From assembly GCA_038380435.1 (NCBI GenBank), contig JAWZYU010000034.1, forward strand, positions 21,369,404 to 21,433,403: 64,000 bases of DNA, in the 5' to 3' direction. The notes beneath the pieces were generated by a model. That model did not search any database. It saw only the letters and a list, made by a program, of their open reading frames with translations, and was not told the origin of the DNA. How positions within the stretch are numbered: the stretch's first letter is position 1; each line of letters opens with the position of its first letter. Below, in pieces: positions 46,116-57,069 of this stretch. The position numbers and the translations under genes are program-made. The DNA comes from Ryuthela nishihirai (Eukaryota; Arthropoda; Arachnida; Araneae; Heptathelidae).

Positions 46116-47474
46116 ACTGCTCAACATTGAAAGTGCCCTACCCAGAAGGACATGTCATACAAACGTGCAAATAGAAGGGTGGGTGTACGCAGTTAAGATA
46201 TGCAAATGATGATAATCTGAAGCCATTGACATGTGTGGCTCAAGAAAGAACAGGAATGATATTGTGTTTATGCAGGGGGAAGTCATGCAAACAATTGAAA
46301 TTAGGTGGTTCTGCTTGGAAAATGTTCAGCAAAGGCCAAAAATGCCTGGTACACGCCATCGGCAGGTTTATCGCCATTTGGATGCTTTTGAGAGAGGAAG
46401 AATTATAGGCCTATGTGAAGCTGGATGGACTACATGTTGTGTTGCTGCCCATGTTCATCATGATGCACGAACTGTTGGATGCTGTTGGAAACAGTGGTGA
46501 AATGAAGGTTCTAGCGGTTGAATCGCAGAGGGAGTGGTGCCATCCGACAGATGTCAGCATGGCTTGATAAGAACATTGTTCGACATGCTCGTTTGTCACC
46601 ACATAGCACTGCAGGCGATATTCGTTGGGCTGTGTAAGCAGCCATGGACGTCCCCATAATGACACAAATAGTAAACTGAAGGTTGCATGAGGCACACCTG
46701 TGTTCTAGGCAACTGTTATATCAACTGCCATTGACTACAAACCTTGGTGTCGAAGTCATGCGAACTGGGGTCATGAATGGAACACTATTGTGTTTAGTGA
46801 TGAATCCTTCTGTCTGGGTGCTGATGATTGATGGGTCCGTGTATGGTGACAACGTGGCGGGAGGATGGATCCAGTTTTTGTTCATGACCAGCACACCACC
46901 TGTTAGCCAGGCATAATGGTATGGGGTGCTATTGGATATGACAACAGGTCACCTCTTGTCCACATCCTGGGAACACTGACAGCTGCATGATATGTTAGCG
47001 TGGTTCTGCAGCCCATTTTACAGCATGACAATGCCCGTGTACACACTGCTAGGGTCTCCAGACAATGCAACATGTTCAAGTATTGCCATGGCCAGCAGAA
47101 TCTCCAGATTTATTCCCAATAGAAAATCTGTGGGACCCCACTGGACGACATGTACAATCCTCTCACCGGCTGGCATGGAATCTCAATGAATTATGGGAAG
47201 AAGTCAACGCTGCTTGGTGTGTAATTCCTCAGGACCATATTCATCGGCTGTATGACTCCATGCCACACCGTATTGCTTCCTGTATTGCCGTTCACGGTGG
47301 TGCAAACAACTACTGAGGCAATCACATTGTGCTGCATAATCTCATCTTCTAACTGCTGTAAGTGGCTGCAAATCAAATCATAGTATGCCAATATGTATTG
47401 CTATGTGTGTGCTGCAATTCACCCCTATCCCCTCACTCCTTCTGGGTGGGGCAATTTCAATGCCATGCAGTGTC
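46116..47474 (+). mobile_element. Tc1-like transposon inserted in an unclassified repeat
   Basis: The left end ACTGCTCAACATTGAAAGTG and the complement of the right end near 47440-47474 (CACTGCATGGCATTGAAA) form imperfect TIRs sharing CACCCAGAAGGA-type sequence. The surrounding repeat (45731-46110 and 47481-47665) is found uninterrupted at 61.16-61.92 kb, which confirms the insertion limits to within a few bases. Confidence 0.75.
46231..47316 (+). pseudogene. Tc1-like transposase, degenerate
   Basis: RQVYRHLDAFERGRIIGLCE near 46363 is the N-terminal HTH. Catalytic-domain pieces follow in several frames, including MTQIVNxRLHEAHL near 46655 and QHDNARVHTAR near 47020. WPAESPDLFPIENLWD at about 47090-47140 is the SPDLNPIEHLWD-type signature with a catalytic acid. 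The frame closes at 47316 with the expected C-terminal RIASCIAVHGGANNY. Several stops and shifts. Confidence 0.78.
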
Positions 47475-47665
47475 TTTACAGATCACTGAAATGATGAAAC
47501 AGCAGAGCTGTTAGCAAGTTTTAAAATAATATGTATAATATAGAAATTTAAAAAATTAGTGGCAGGTTTCAAGAGATATTCCATTGACAGCAACAACTAC
47601 CTACTTTTCTGAGAGAGGCATGGGGAATGCAACTTTTTTAGATTTAAGAATTAAAAGATGAAAAC
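47475..47665 (+). repeat. Unclassified repeat (U1), right part
   Basis: Aligns with 61745-61920 (shared AGAGATATTCCATTGACAG and GAGAGAGGTGTGG-like blocks). Confidence 0.65.
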
Positions 47666-48159
47666 TTCTATGTTGTATAATTACAAATATAAACTATTTG
47701 CATTTTCCCCCATCATCTGCTAACTCAAATTAAAACTTTTAAGGAATGAAACAGTAGGTAAAGGAAAAACTTGTTTCTCTTTGAAAACAAGATTCTCATA
47801 TGCACCAAAGGTGATAAGCATCCTTTTAGTTTTAATTCAAGTCTTTGTCTACACATCATGTTTCCCATTTTGTGTCCTTGAAAACCATTTTCTTCGGATC
47901 TGCTGAATGAGCAGCTCTTAGAAGATGATATGCCTCCCTTGTCAGCAGGACCTGACCTAGACCTATCTCCACCCCCGAGGGGTAGCCACTGGATGAAATG
48001 CAAACCTTTAGCAGTAGCTGTTCTTGTGCTCTGCACTGTCAAAGTGCACTAGTAGGATAGCCAAATCCAAAGAGCCCAACCATCACCATTTAACTACACC
48101 TAATGTTGGCAAACTGGGGAAAGGTCGTATCAATACTAGGGATAGTGAAAGGTGATGCT
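47666..48159. other. Unannotated stretch before the second LINE
   Basis: May include the LINE's 5' region. The 105-codon minus frame at 47725-48042 shows no family features. Confidence 0.45.
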
Positions 48160-49946
48160 AGTGTTACCCGCTGATTTACTAGTTGAGATGAATAAATTGC
48201 CAGAGATTTTTAAGCATATGGAGCATATAATAAGAGAGCAAATGCTATCATTTAGAAATGAGTTTATAGAAATGAATACAAACTTCTAAAAAAAATTAGT
48301 AACTGAAATGATGGAGTATAGAAATAGTACAATATACTGCTCTAATAAATTGGGTGAATTATTCAATGTTATTTCTGAGATAACTAAGGAAACAAAAGAA
48401 AAAAAAATGCAAAGTTAACAGAAACAAATGCATATCTAACAAACAAGGTTAATGATTTGGAATGGAAGATAACTGAATTAAAACAAGTTGGCAGGAATCA
48501 GAACTTGGAAATTGTAGGAGTGCCAGAAATGGTAATGAAAATGTTCAGAAAATAGTAACAAATATTTCAAAGGACAAGTTAATGACAATACATTGACATT
48601 CAGGCAGTACATAGAGTCCCTACAATGAACAACGAGAGAAAAAAAAACAATAATTGCACAACTAAGTTCGAGAAAAGTGAAAGATATTTGGATGCAGCGT
48701 TGAAAAGAGAAAAAAAGAAAATCAACAAACAAGATCTTTGCAGGTTTAAGTAGGAGAGAATATTTGTGAATGAACATTTGACCCGAGAGAACAAAAAGCT
48801 GCTTCATGAAGCAAAAATATTTCAGAAGGACCAAAATTTAAAATTTGTATGGGTGAAAGATGCAAAAATCTTCATCAGATAAGAAATAAAGTTATTCGAA
48901 CACAGAATTATGAAGATTTAGAAAGAATAAAGAAATAAGTATTTTCCAAATAATAATTAATAATTGTTTCATTTAAATTGTATAAATGGATGATTTAGAT
49001 CAATGTTTCCCAAAGTGGGCGTTACCGCCCCCTGGGGGCGCTGGAACGATCCAGGGGGTCGGTAGTAGCCTCGGGTGCAATTGGGGGACGGTGGAAGCAT
49101 AAAGAAAGAAGGGAAGAAAATTTTGAAAAACCGTTCGTGTATGTTTCATCTGTTGTGTAACATAGAGTTAAATTCGTAGTGATTACTTTATTTTCCAAAT
49201 AAACACAAAATTATCCTTCGTTATCTTAATTTTCTGTGTGTAATGCGAGTGTTACTATGGTTGATTTTAATAAATAATTTAATAATTTCAAGCTTTAAGG
49301 TGTCTTATTTACAACAACATCTTTCTTTACTATGTTGTAGGACGTAGATAGAAATATAGATACATAAAAGAACGCAAATTTGTCACTGCATCTTTCTGTT
49401 TGTTCGCTTAAAGAAGATAGATTTCCAGGGGGGCGCTGAGTAATTTTGTTTTTCTGAAAAGGGGGCGGTAGGACAAATAAGTTTGGGAACCTCTGATTTA
49501 GATGATATATTAGAGTGTATAGATTCTCAAATCTGGTTTTTGACAATGTTACTGAATACTTTACTGATAAAGCTAATGGTAAGGTTCAAATTATTCCTGA
49601 AGAAAATGTATAAGTATACTATAAATGGGGACAGGGTTTAAAAATAATTGCAGGAAATATCAGGAGTGTAAGGAAAATTTTTTAACATTTTTCACTATAT
49701 CTAAATTTAACAGAATTTTCGTCAGACATAATTGTATTGACAGAAACTGGGGTAAATGAAAATGAGTTAGATTTATATACAATACCTGGATACCATTTAT
49801 AATATAATTGCGAATCAAAAAGTAGAGTTGGTGGGGTCATTATTTATGCTAAAAATAGTATTATAGTAAATGATTATGAATTAGAAAATAAATTGCAAAC
49901 AATAAAATAAAAATTTTATTGTTACGATGGGAGATTTGAATTTTGA
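48160..49946 (+). pseudogene. Second LINE family (CR1/jockey-like), ORF1 and endonuclease start, degenerate
   Basis: ORF1-like reading includes a coiled-coil-rich part (MNKLPEIFKHMEHIIREQ near 48190), NLEIVGVPEM near 48505, and VNEHLTRENKKLLHEAKIF then LKFVWVKDAKIFIR near 48770-48880. This is the typical ORF1 end of CR1/jockey-type LINEs. After a hAT insertion the ORF2 endonuclease starts (DIIVLTETGVNENELDLY, then RVGGVIIYAKNSI at about 49725-49865) and GDLNFDI lies near 49930. There it is cut by LINE-R R7. Multiple shifts and stops. Confidence 0.68.
49001..49495. mobile_element. hAT-type non-autonomous element with perfect 8-bp TSD
   Basis: Ends CAATGTTTCCCAAAGTGGGC and GTTTGGGAACCTCTG form imperfect inverted repeats. 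ATTTAGAT occurs immediately outside both ends (48993-49000 and 49496-49503). The 8-bp duplication and C-A-(n)-TTCCCAAA ends are characteristic of hAT. No transposase is evident. Confidence 0.8.
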
Positions 49947-49949
49947 CAT

Positions 49950-50600
49950 TCATCATCATCCTCAAGCAGCCATGGGCTACGGAGGTCCAACCAGACTGTG
50001 CAGTTTAATTCTCCAAGCATATCTGTCCTGAGCTACATACGGCCACTGCACACCAATTCTAACAAGGTCCTATTTGACATTGTCTGCCCACAGCATCCTA
50101 GGTCTCCCCTTCTTTCTGAGGCCTTTAGGCACACTGTTCATAACCCTGTTTGCCAATCTAGAATTATTCATATGGGCAACATGGCCAAACCAACGGAGTC
50201 TCTCTCTGCACAATATGCTGATTAAAGGAGGTTGTAGACTCCTTTGCCTAACCTCATCATTAGTTACAAAGTTAAACCATCTAATGCCCAAGATACTGCG
50301 TAAGCATCTAGAATCAAAAGCATCTAATTTCCTGTTATCTTGTTTACACACTGTCCAAGTTTCACTACCATAACTAACCCTAGAAAGAACCAAACTATTA
50401 TACAATCTAATTTTAGTCTTTAGGTGTATAAGCCTATTTCTCCACAATCTCCATAGATTCTTAACAGTCCCGGCAGCAATCCCTATTCATCTGTTAATCT
50501 CATGCCACACATCACCAGTATCTGTTACATAGCTCCCAAGGTAATTAAACTGTGACGCCTGCTCAAGTCTGTAACCATTCAGATTAACTGAATCACAGCC
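49950..50600 (-). pseudogene. LINE-R copy R7, 3' part, cut by assembly gap
   Basis: The left edge is CATCATCATCCTCAAGCAGCC, the complement of the LINE-R 3' end. The minus strand then encodes RPRMLWADNVK, SYGSETWTVCKQ and FNYLGS in the order of the 30.9 kb copy. Homology runs straight into 200 N at 50601, so the 5' extent is unknown. Confidence 0.8.
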
Positions 50601-50800
50601 NNNNNNNNNNNNNNNNNNNNNNNNNNNNNNNNNNNNNNNNNNNNNNNNNNNNNNNNNNNNNNNNNNNNNNNNNNNNNNNNNNNNNNNNNNNNNNNNNNNN
50701 NNNNNNNNNNNNNNNNNNNNNNNNNNNNNNNNNNNNNNNNNNNNNNNNNNNNNNNNNNNNNNNNNNNNNNNNNNNNNNNNNNNNNNNNNNNNNNNNNNNN
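50601..50800. other. Assembly gap (200 N)
   Basis: Exactly 200 N, a round number that suggests a placeholder gap. It lies within or at the edge of a LINE-R copy, a typical place for assembly failure. Confidence 0.98.
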
Positions 50801-51000
50801 AAAATAATGAATAAAATATACGAAGGTGGAGGATGTGGCAAACATTCATCTGCCTCTGCAAAAGGGATGGGAGACATTGAAACGAATCATCGATTGAATC
50901 CTATCTGGAAACCATTTAGTGACCTGCAACTGATTGACATTTACAATCAGAATAAAACACATTCTTCAATTCCGTTAAGAGGGTCACCATTTTTCTGATA

Positions 51001-51200
51001 GCCATCCCATCGCAGAGTGTTTAGTACGCTTGGTTGCTGATCAAAGGGGCCTGGGTTCGAGTCCGGGGTAAAGCATGGATGTTTGTGCTTTTATTCTGTT
51101 GATATCCAGCCATCCTCAGAGACCTTCTACTATGGCGTATAATACTGAGAGGCTCATGTCAGACCTCTGTAGAAAGCAGATGCTTGAGAATTTTTTTTTA
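51001..51200 (+). mobile_element. SINE-A, diverged full-length copy
   Basis: Head GCCATCCCATCGCAGAGTGT with an altered A box, B box GGTTCGAGTCC, body and GATGCTTGAG tail. Confidence 0.8.
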
Positions 51201-51389
51201 TTCTTCTGATGAAGGTTACGATGCGACCCCACGTGCGATAAGCCTTGCCCTCTGAACGTTATAGGAAAAACTCATTGAATAGCTTTGATGGATAACGTCT
51301 ACTTCTCGAGTTATTCAGCAATTCCATTCTTCGTTGTTGGAGATTTTTCTTCATGTTGACTTTTCTGTTTATCATTAGGTTATCTCTAA

Positions 51390-53130
51390 ATTAAAACTGC
51401 GTAAATCCCCAGGGAGAAGAAATCAACGCTGAAACGGTTAGAGTTGAGAATATTTCTGTTGTCACATGACTGACTGAAATTTTGAATATTTTTTATGATA
51501 AAGATGTTGTTCCCAAGGTTTTATTAGAAAATTATTATCCCTATTTTTTAGAAAAGTGTTCGCAGTTCTTGTGATAATTATACGGGAATTAGTTTACTTT
51601 CTGTTCCAGGAAAAGTTCTTTGCATGATTATATTAAATAGAATTAAGAATTTGGTTGATGGACAACTACGTGATCAACAGTGTGGATTCAGAAGTGGTAG
51701 GGGATGTATTGATAAAATATTTTCACATTTTCACTTAGGCAGATTCTTGAGAAATGTTTAGTTTCTGAAACCTGTGTTTTAGATTTCAAAAAAAGCTTTT
51801 AAGTCTGTTGATCGTTAGATCATATGGAATACCTGACAAGTTAGTTAACATAATGAAAACTCACTATAATAACACTGAGTCGTGTGTGAGAGTTAGTAAG
51901 CCTTGTAGAGATTGGTTTAGCATTGCTAGAAGAGTCAAAGGGTGCATTTTGTCTCCTTTTCCGTTTTTTTCGTTATTGATTATGTTATGCAAAATTCTTT
52001 GCAAGGGAAAGATTTTGGCGTTAGATGGTCTAGAGATTTCAAAATTTCTGATTTAGATTATGCAGATGATTTGGCCGTTGTTGGCTAATTATATTGATGG
52101 ATGAATTCTTTCATTAGGGCTTGTTCATGAGGATGGTAATAGAGTAGGTTTGGTGATAAACAGGGAAAAAAACTAGAGATGAAAATTGGTCAGGCAGATG
52201 GTGCTTCCGTTGCTTTGCACTCTTGAGCAAGTGTCCCAGTTTAATTATATTGGAAGCTGTTTAACAGATACTGGTGATGCGTAAATAGAGATTGCTGCTG
52301 GGATTTTTAAGAATCTATGGAGAGTGTGGAAAAATAGGTGTATACACCTAAAGACTAAACTTAGATTGTATAATTGTTTGGTTCTTTCTGAGGTTAGTTG
52401 TGGTAGCCAAATATGAAGCTTTTGTTAGCAGGATAATAGGGAACTTCAGCCTTTGATTCTAGATGCATGAACAGTATCTTGTGCATTATGTGGTTTGACT
52501 TTGTAAGAATGATGAGGTTAGAAGTAGTAGTCACCAACCTCCTTTGAGCAGCATTTTGTGCAAAGACTTTGTTGGCCATGTTTACCGTATGTGTAGCTAT
52601 CAAGGCCGGATTTACGCATAAGCCAACTAAGCTACAGCTTAGGGCCTCTTAATATGAGGGGCCTCAAAGAAACGCATTTGAAGTTTTACTGAAAACATTT
52701 AATCTTAACTTACCATTGCTAGAATACTGTTTTCACATCAATTTCCTGTTTATTTTTAATGTTCCCTTCAATCATAATGAATATATATATCAACTTTCGA
52801 TTTTTTGCCTCTTAAATTTATAAAAATAAAAATTTCATTTATAAAATAAAATTTTTGGTCCTTAAATTTGTATAGCTTAGGGCCTCAGAAGGTTAAAAGT
52901 CCGGCACTAGTAGCTGCAGATTGGCAAACAGGATGATGAACAATGTGCCTAAAGGGATTAGGAAAAGGGGGAGACCTAGGATGCTATGGACAGACAATAG
53001 TCAAATAGGACCTTGCTAGAATTGGCCTACAATGGCCTAATGCTGCAGCTATAGCTCAGGACAGATATGTTTGGAAAACAAAATTAGTTTGGTAGGACTT
53101 CCGTAGGCCACGGCTGCATAAGGATTTTAT
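51390..53130 (+). pseudogene. LINE-R copy R8, RT region, degenerate, interrupted by a hAT-like insertion
   Basis: Pre-RT and RT segments run left to right with stops: SGRGCIDKIF-like text near 51690, SYGIPDKLVNIMKTHYNN near 51815, GCILSPFPFF near 51945, and DYADDLA near 52060. The RPRMLWTDN-like region lies near 52975 and a diverged 3' end near 53100-53130. A 309-bp element at 52601-52909 splits it. Confidence 0.78.
52601..52909. mobile_element. hAT-like non-autonomous element inside LINE-R R8
   Basis: Ends CAAGGCCGGATTTA and, in complement, TAGTGCCGGACTTT. The flanking 8-mers GTAGCTAT and GTAGCTGC match at six of eight positions. GCTTAGGGCCTC occurs near both ends in inverted relation. No coding capacity. 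The 8-bp target length suggests hAT. Confidence 0.55.
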
Positions 53131-53180
53131 ATGCATGCATGTACAGTCGGAAAAAATCGATGCCAGATATTTTTTTTGAA

Positions 53181-53777
53181 AAAGTATCCGAACACTATGG
53201 TTGTTTTCAGAATTCAGAAAAAATATCTGGCAACGATTTTTTTAGAAATTAGTGATCTGGCAACCTTCGTGTCACGTGATTGCAGAATTCAGGAAAAATA
53301 TCTGGAGCGTGTACAGCAACTGTACACGCTCCAGATACCGCTCACAGCAAACTGGAGCGTGTACAGTTACTGCACATGCTCCAGTTTGCTGTGAATGGTA
53401 ACTGCACACGTTCAATATTTCCGCGAGTGAGCCCACACGATATAGGTCTTTGTGAGCTCACACGATCCAATGTGCTGTGAACATTAACCGCAACCGCTCC
53501 AGTTTGCTGTGAACGGTAACTGCACACGATCCATATCCATTGCAGTATATATTCATACGTATTATATATATTTAAAAATATCCGAACACTATGGTTGATT
53601 ACAGAATTAAAAAAAAAACAATATCTGGCATCGATTTTTTTTAGAAATTAGTGATCTGGCAACCTTCGTGTCACGTGACACGAAGGTTGCCAGATCACTA
53701 ATTTCTAAAAGAATCATTGCCAGATTTTTTTTTCTGAATTCTGAAAACAACCATAGTGTTCGGATACTTTTTTCAGC
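53181..53777. repeat. Foldback element with 97-bp inverted ends and internal hairpins
   Basis: The end unit (TATCCGAACACTATGGTTGT through TTCGTGTCACGTGA) occurs at 53181-53280, again in the same direction at about 53577-53685, and inverted at about 53680-53777; the last two meet in a perfect palindrome around GTGTCACGTGACAC. Between are nested short palindromes: GAGCGTGTACAGCAACTGTA with its complement, and CCAGTTTGCTGTGAA repeated in both orientations. No protein is encoded. Confidence 0.7.
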
Positions 53778-54010
53778 GACTAAGTATGCAGGCCCGGATC
53801 TAGAAAAAAAATCCAGGGGGAGAGAAGAAACACAATCGAATCGAATAAACGCAAAGGGGGGGGGGGGGCAAGAGACTAGATTTGCAATGCAGTATTAATA
53901 TTTGCCTCTCCGTTTTACAGATCTTTAAAAATTTTCTTGAAAAATGCACGAAATATAAGTTTTATAATTTTTGCTTCTATTAATATTATTAGCATTCTGC
54001 CCACCCTCTA

Positions 54011-55108
54011 AACAAAGAACGTATAAGATAAAGAAGTTTATCTTTGACAAAGCGTAAGTGGCGACCTCAAACGGTGTTTCGATTCGTGTCGTGCATTTGA
54101 TTAAGCTGGGAAACAAACATTAAAGGGGCAAATGAACTATGCATCAAAAAATTTATATTTAAAAAGAGGAAAAAAAAGCAACTGCAATTTGTATTTGAAA
54201 AAAAATAATATCGTGATTTTAATAAAGGTTTATTTTCTCCATTGGAATTATTTTTTGTTGAACCAACAGTTATAAATTGAACGGACAGAGAATATTTCAA
54301 TTAAGACTGAAGTTTATTTATAGAATAAATTATTACAATTAGAAGCTCTCTAGGTACTATACAAAACAGGGAACAGAATTGATATTAATATATTCTGTAA
54401 TTTATCAATTTGTAATTCCTACGTAGGAAAGGCGAAGATAATGTAGGTTGACGGTATTACAGAAGTGTTCGTCCCCTGTAAAGTTCGTTTCACCCCTACG
54501 CCAAAAGCACGATACTCGATTTTACATAATCTTTATGGAAGCTGAACTTCTTCTACCTCCACATTCTTTGCTCTAGATCTGCATGTATGTATGTATATTT
54601 CTGCCATTTTATAAGAGAAAAAAAATGAACGAGGGCGCTGGAAAGGTGGGATTTGGAGGGAGGATGGATATTTGCTTTCTCTTCACAGACTCGAAATAAG
54701 GATAAAAACTATTCCCTTTCGATTCAAACCACTTTGATTCCCCACTCGTGCTGAAAATGCTTTGACTACCTAACAAAAATACCAGTTATACCGATTCTTT
54801 GGAAACGAGTAAACACCATCACATACTGCTTCTCTTTAGAGGTTGGATCACCCATTTAAAGTTACAAATAGAGAATATCATCAAACATTTTATTAATAAA
54901 ATTTTACAAGCTTAAACATTGCACAGATATAAAATTATTCAAAGAATTGCATACCGTTCAACAATTGTACGAAAAGATAAAAGTATGATTTTGTTTAAAC
55001 TGTTTTGTTTATTGGCATTAGAAGAACGAAAAACATTTAAATTTGCAGATAAATTGAATCGCTCGAAAGCTTCGTATTCGTTAACTACTGCTGCAAACGT
55101 TTTAAAAT
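54011..55108. other. Unannotated stretch inside the possible 53.8-55.8 kb element
   Basis: No transposase-like frame is present; short ATGTATGTATGTAT microsatellite near 54582. Confidence 0.45.
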
Positions 55109-55496
55109 GGGGCGGGGGTGGCTCAGTCGGTAGAGCGCCAGGCTCGTAATCTGTAGTTCCCAGGTTCGAGTCCCAGCTGGGTCAGCGTTGAGATTTATCT
55201 TCCGCAAAAATTCCCCGCCCTGCCCACGGTCAGTAGGGGACACCGATGGGCTTGGAAAGGCCGCCGTCCGTCGGATGGGACGTTAAGCCGTGGCCCTGTG
55301 TACGGGAGAGCCATACCCTGTGCACGTTAAAGAACACGCTGGATGGATTTGACGGGAGGCTACCATCTGTCTCCCAACAGTTGTTCCAGTGAGTCTCATC
55401 ACCCAACCTTCTCTGAGCCTTCGGGGGTCCCTGTGACCTGGCCATTTAGCCCATGGTGTGCAAAAAAGTGCCGCTCAGAGGTAAAACAACCCAACA
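55109..55496 (+). mobile_element. SINE-B, full length
   Basis: Complete from GGGGCGGGGGTGGCTCAGTC to GGTAAAACAACCCAAC; no clear target duplication. Confidence 0.88.
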
Positions 55497-55498
55497 AC

Positions 55499-55690
55499 CG
55501 TGTCCTCAGTCAGAAATGAGACAAAGGTTGGGTTGGGAAACCACCGTCCGTCGGATGGGACGTTAAACGTGGCCCCCTTTGGCAGGAGAGCCATACGCAT
55601 GCGCACATTAAGAATATGTTGGATGGCCTTGAAAAGACTCTCCCATGTGTATTCTGGCACCTGTCCATCGAGTCCTTTTCCCTAACCTTC
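55499..55690 (+). mobile_element. SINE-B body fragment, diverged
   Basis: CCACCGTCCGTCGGATGGGA and GAGAGCCATACGCATGCGCA correspond to the SINE-B body. The tRNA head is missing and the end is diverged. Confidence 0.7.
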
Positions 55691-56006
55691 TCTTAACTTT
55701 TGCGGTCTTTTTCAAATCATTTTCAAATAAAAAAAAATTAAGACCCTTAAAACGGAGGAAAATTTTATTTTGCCCTTTTTTTTTTATTCGGCTTGACTGC
55801 GTCGTCCCTTCCTCTTTTTTTTCTAGATTCAGGCCAGCATGCTACGATATTTTTGCTGTTGGTCTTTTTATTGTCGTAACTCGGATGCCTTTCGACTAAG
55901 ATTGCATCAGTGGAAACTGCTGGTTTCGAGAACTTGGAGAATTGCGCTGAAGAAGACGTCTTTTAAATCGATTCAAGTTTATTTTTATCCTTTCTTTTTG
56001 AGGAAT

Positions 56007-56763
56007 TTATTACTCTAGTAATCTAAAGATTTTTTAGAAGGATTTTATGCCGCCATGTTTATTATTCACACTATCTGTCTCTCCCTTTTTTTCGTCATTT
56101 CTTCCAGTCTTTTGGTTCGAATGGCTCCCCAAGACTGAATTTTAACGAGCAAACTATTTCTTTCCTCACCCCACGTCCTCCTACCAAAACTGACATAAAA
56201 AAAATCAATTTCGCTTCCAACTTTCGAAGTAAAAACCTTCTCAATAAAAATTCATTTAATGCGAAACATTTAAACCCCGACGTGAGTTGAAGGCGGCCTC
56301 TGAAGCATCTCTTCAGCCTCCTCTGCTACCTTCACTTAATTACATAGGAGTCCAACTTATCTAAGTTTCACAGCGCCATACTCCAATGCCGAGTCAAATG
56401 ATAAGGTTCAAAAAGTAAACTTTTGCGCGAAAGAGCTCGATCAGCGAGCACGACCACTAGCGAGGCACTCAGTTCGTTAGTTAATGTTCGGCGTGGCGAA
56501 TGAGCTCGTCCAACCAACCACCTGTCACGTTCTCCGACGCTCGCAGTGAATGGACGGCAAATGTGGGTCACTGATGGCCGCGGGAGTTTTCTTCGAGTGC
56601 GTTTATCGCGGGAACGGCAAAGCACGAGCTGCAGGTAAAGAGTCCTTATCAGGGAGCGGACGGCCATACTCTTTTACGACGGCCTCGCGCTTCGATGTAC
56701 GGGGGACGGGATATGCTGGCCAAGATTCGACGGAGATCACGTTCGGCTGCAATTGGCCGCGGG
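56007..56763 (-). other. Probable 3' untranslated region of fusilli
   Basis: Downstream of the TAA the minus strand stays GC-rich to about 56370 and then becomes AT-rich. AATAAA on the minus strand (TTTATT on the plus) occurs at 56058-56063 and about 56007-56012, and again near 55867. Either of the first two would give a 3' UTR of about 700 nt. The true cleavage site cannot be read from sequence alone. Open frames on both strands here are GC-driven shadows. Confidence 0.45.
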
Positions 56764-56922
56764 TTATGCGGCGAAGAGTTCAATGTACCGCGTGCCGATG
56801 GTGTGGCGATGCCTCTCGTTGATGGCGAGCTCGGCTTCGGCAACACTCGGGAAAGACACGAGAGCTTCTCCGTTGGGTCGACCATCTGGGCTGTGCTGGA
56901 TGCGGATGCATTCTGGAGTCAG
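56764..56922 (-). CDS. fus: fusilli/ESRP orthologue, terminal coding exon (second half of C-terminal RRM, stop)
   Basis: Fusilli/ESRP proteins are nuclear RNA-binding splicing regulators that control epithelial-type alternative exons. Read on the minus strand, a long pyrimidine tract ending CCCTGCAG is followed by 52 codons and TAA (56766-56764). The peptide begins LTPECIRIQHSPDGRPNGEA, continues through LVSFPS and ends RYIELFAA. The stretch DGRPNGEALVSF is a typical RNP1-type strand of the fusilli/ESRP/hnRNP-H class of RRM, and RYIEL is its last beta strand. The upstream exon at 63270-63511 ends on a codon boundary, so this exon joins in frame 0 and completes one RRM. GC content rises sharply here relative to the AT-rich surroundings. 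The exon is uninterrupted. The assignment rests on remembered family features, not on a search; another RRM protein of the same class is the main alternative. Confidence 0.85.
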   Translation of the reverse strand: MTPECIRIQHSPDGRPNGEALVSFPSVAEAELAINERHRHTIGTRYIELFAA

Positions 56923-57069
56923 CTGCAGGGGGGAAGGGGGCAAAAAAGATAAGATCCGTAAGATATAGCTCTACCAAACTCTTTCATTCTTACATTATTT
57001 ATATACGGCGTGATCATAAAGTCATAAGAGTAACAAAAGGAAACTGAGATATTATTATTATTTTAAGTA

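Larger units (their letters stand above)
53788..55846. mobile_element. Possible DNA element with inverted ends (ATCTAGAAAAAAA family)
   Basis: GCAGGCCCGGATCTAGAAAA at the left and, in complement, GCTGGCCTGAATCTAGAAAA at the right. Inner blocks also mirror (CTCCGTTTTACAGATCTTT against CTCCGTTTTAAGGGTCTT). The interval includes a SINE-B and a SINE-B fragment. No target duplication is visible, so this could instead be two inverted copies of a repeat. Confidence 0.45.

Noticed and set aside
50487..50877. Open frames crossing the N gap
   Set aside because: They consist mostly of X residues from the 200-N gap.
55109..55690. Host gene on the basis of long GC-rich frames
   Set aside because: All lie in SINE-B and a SINE-B fragment.
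56550..56977. Four overlapping open frames on both strands in the GC-rich block at 56.5-57 kb as separate genes
   Set aside because: GC-rich DNA lowers stop frequency; the real signal is the minus-strand fusilli terminal exon, read in a frame without its own ATG.
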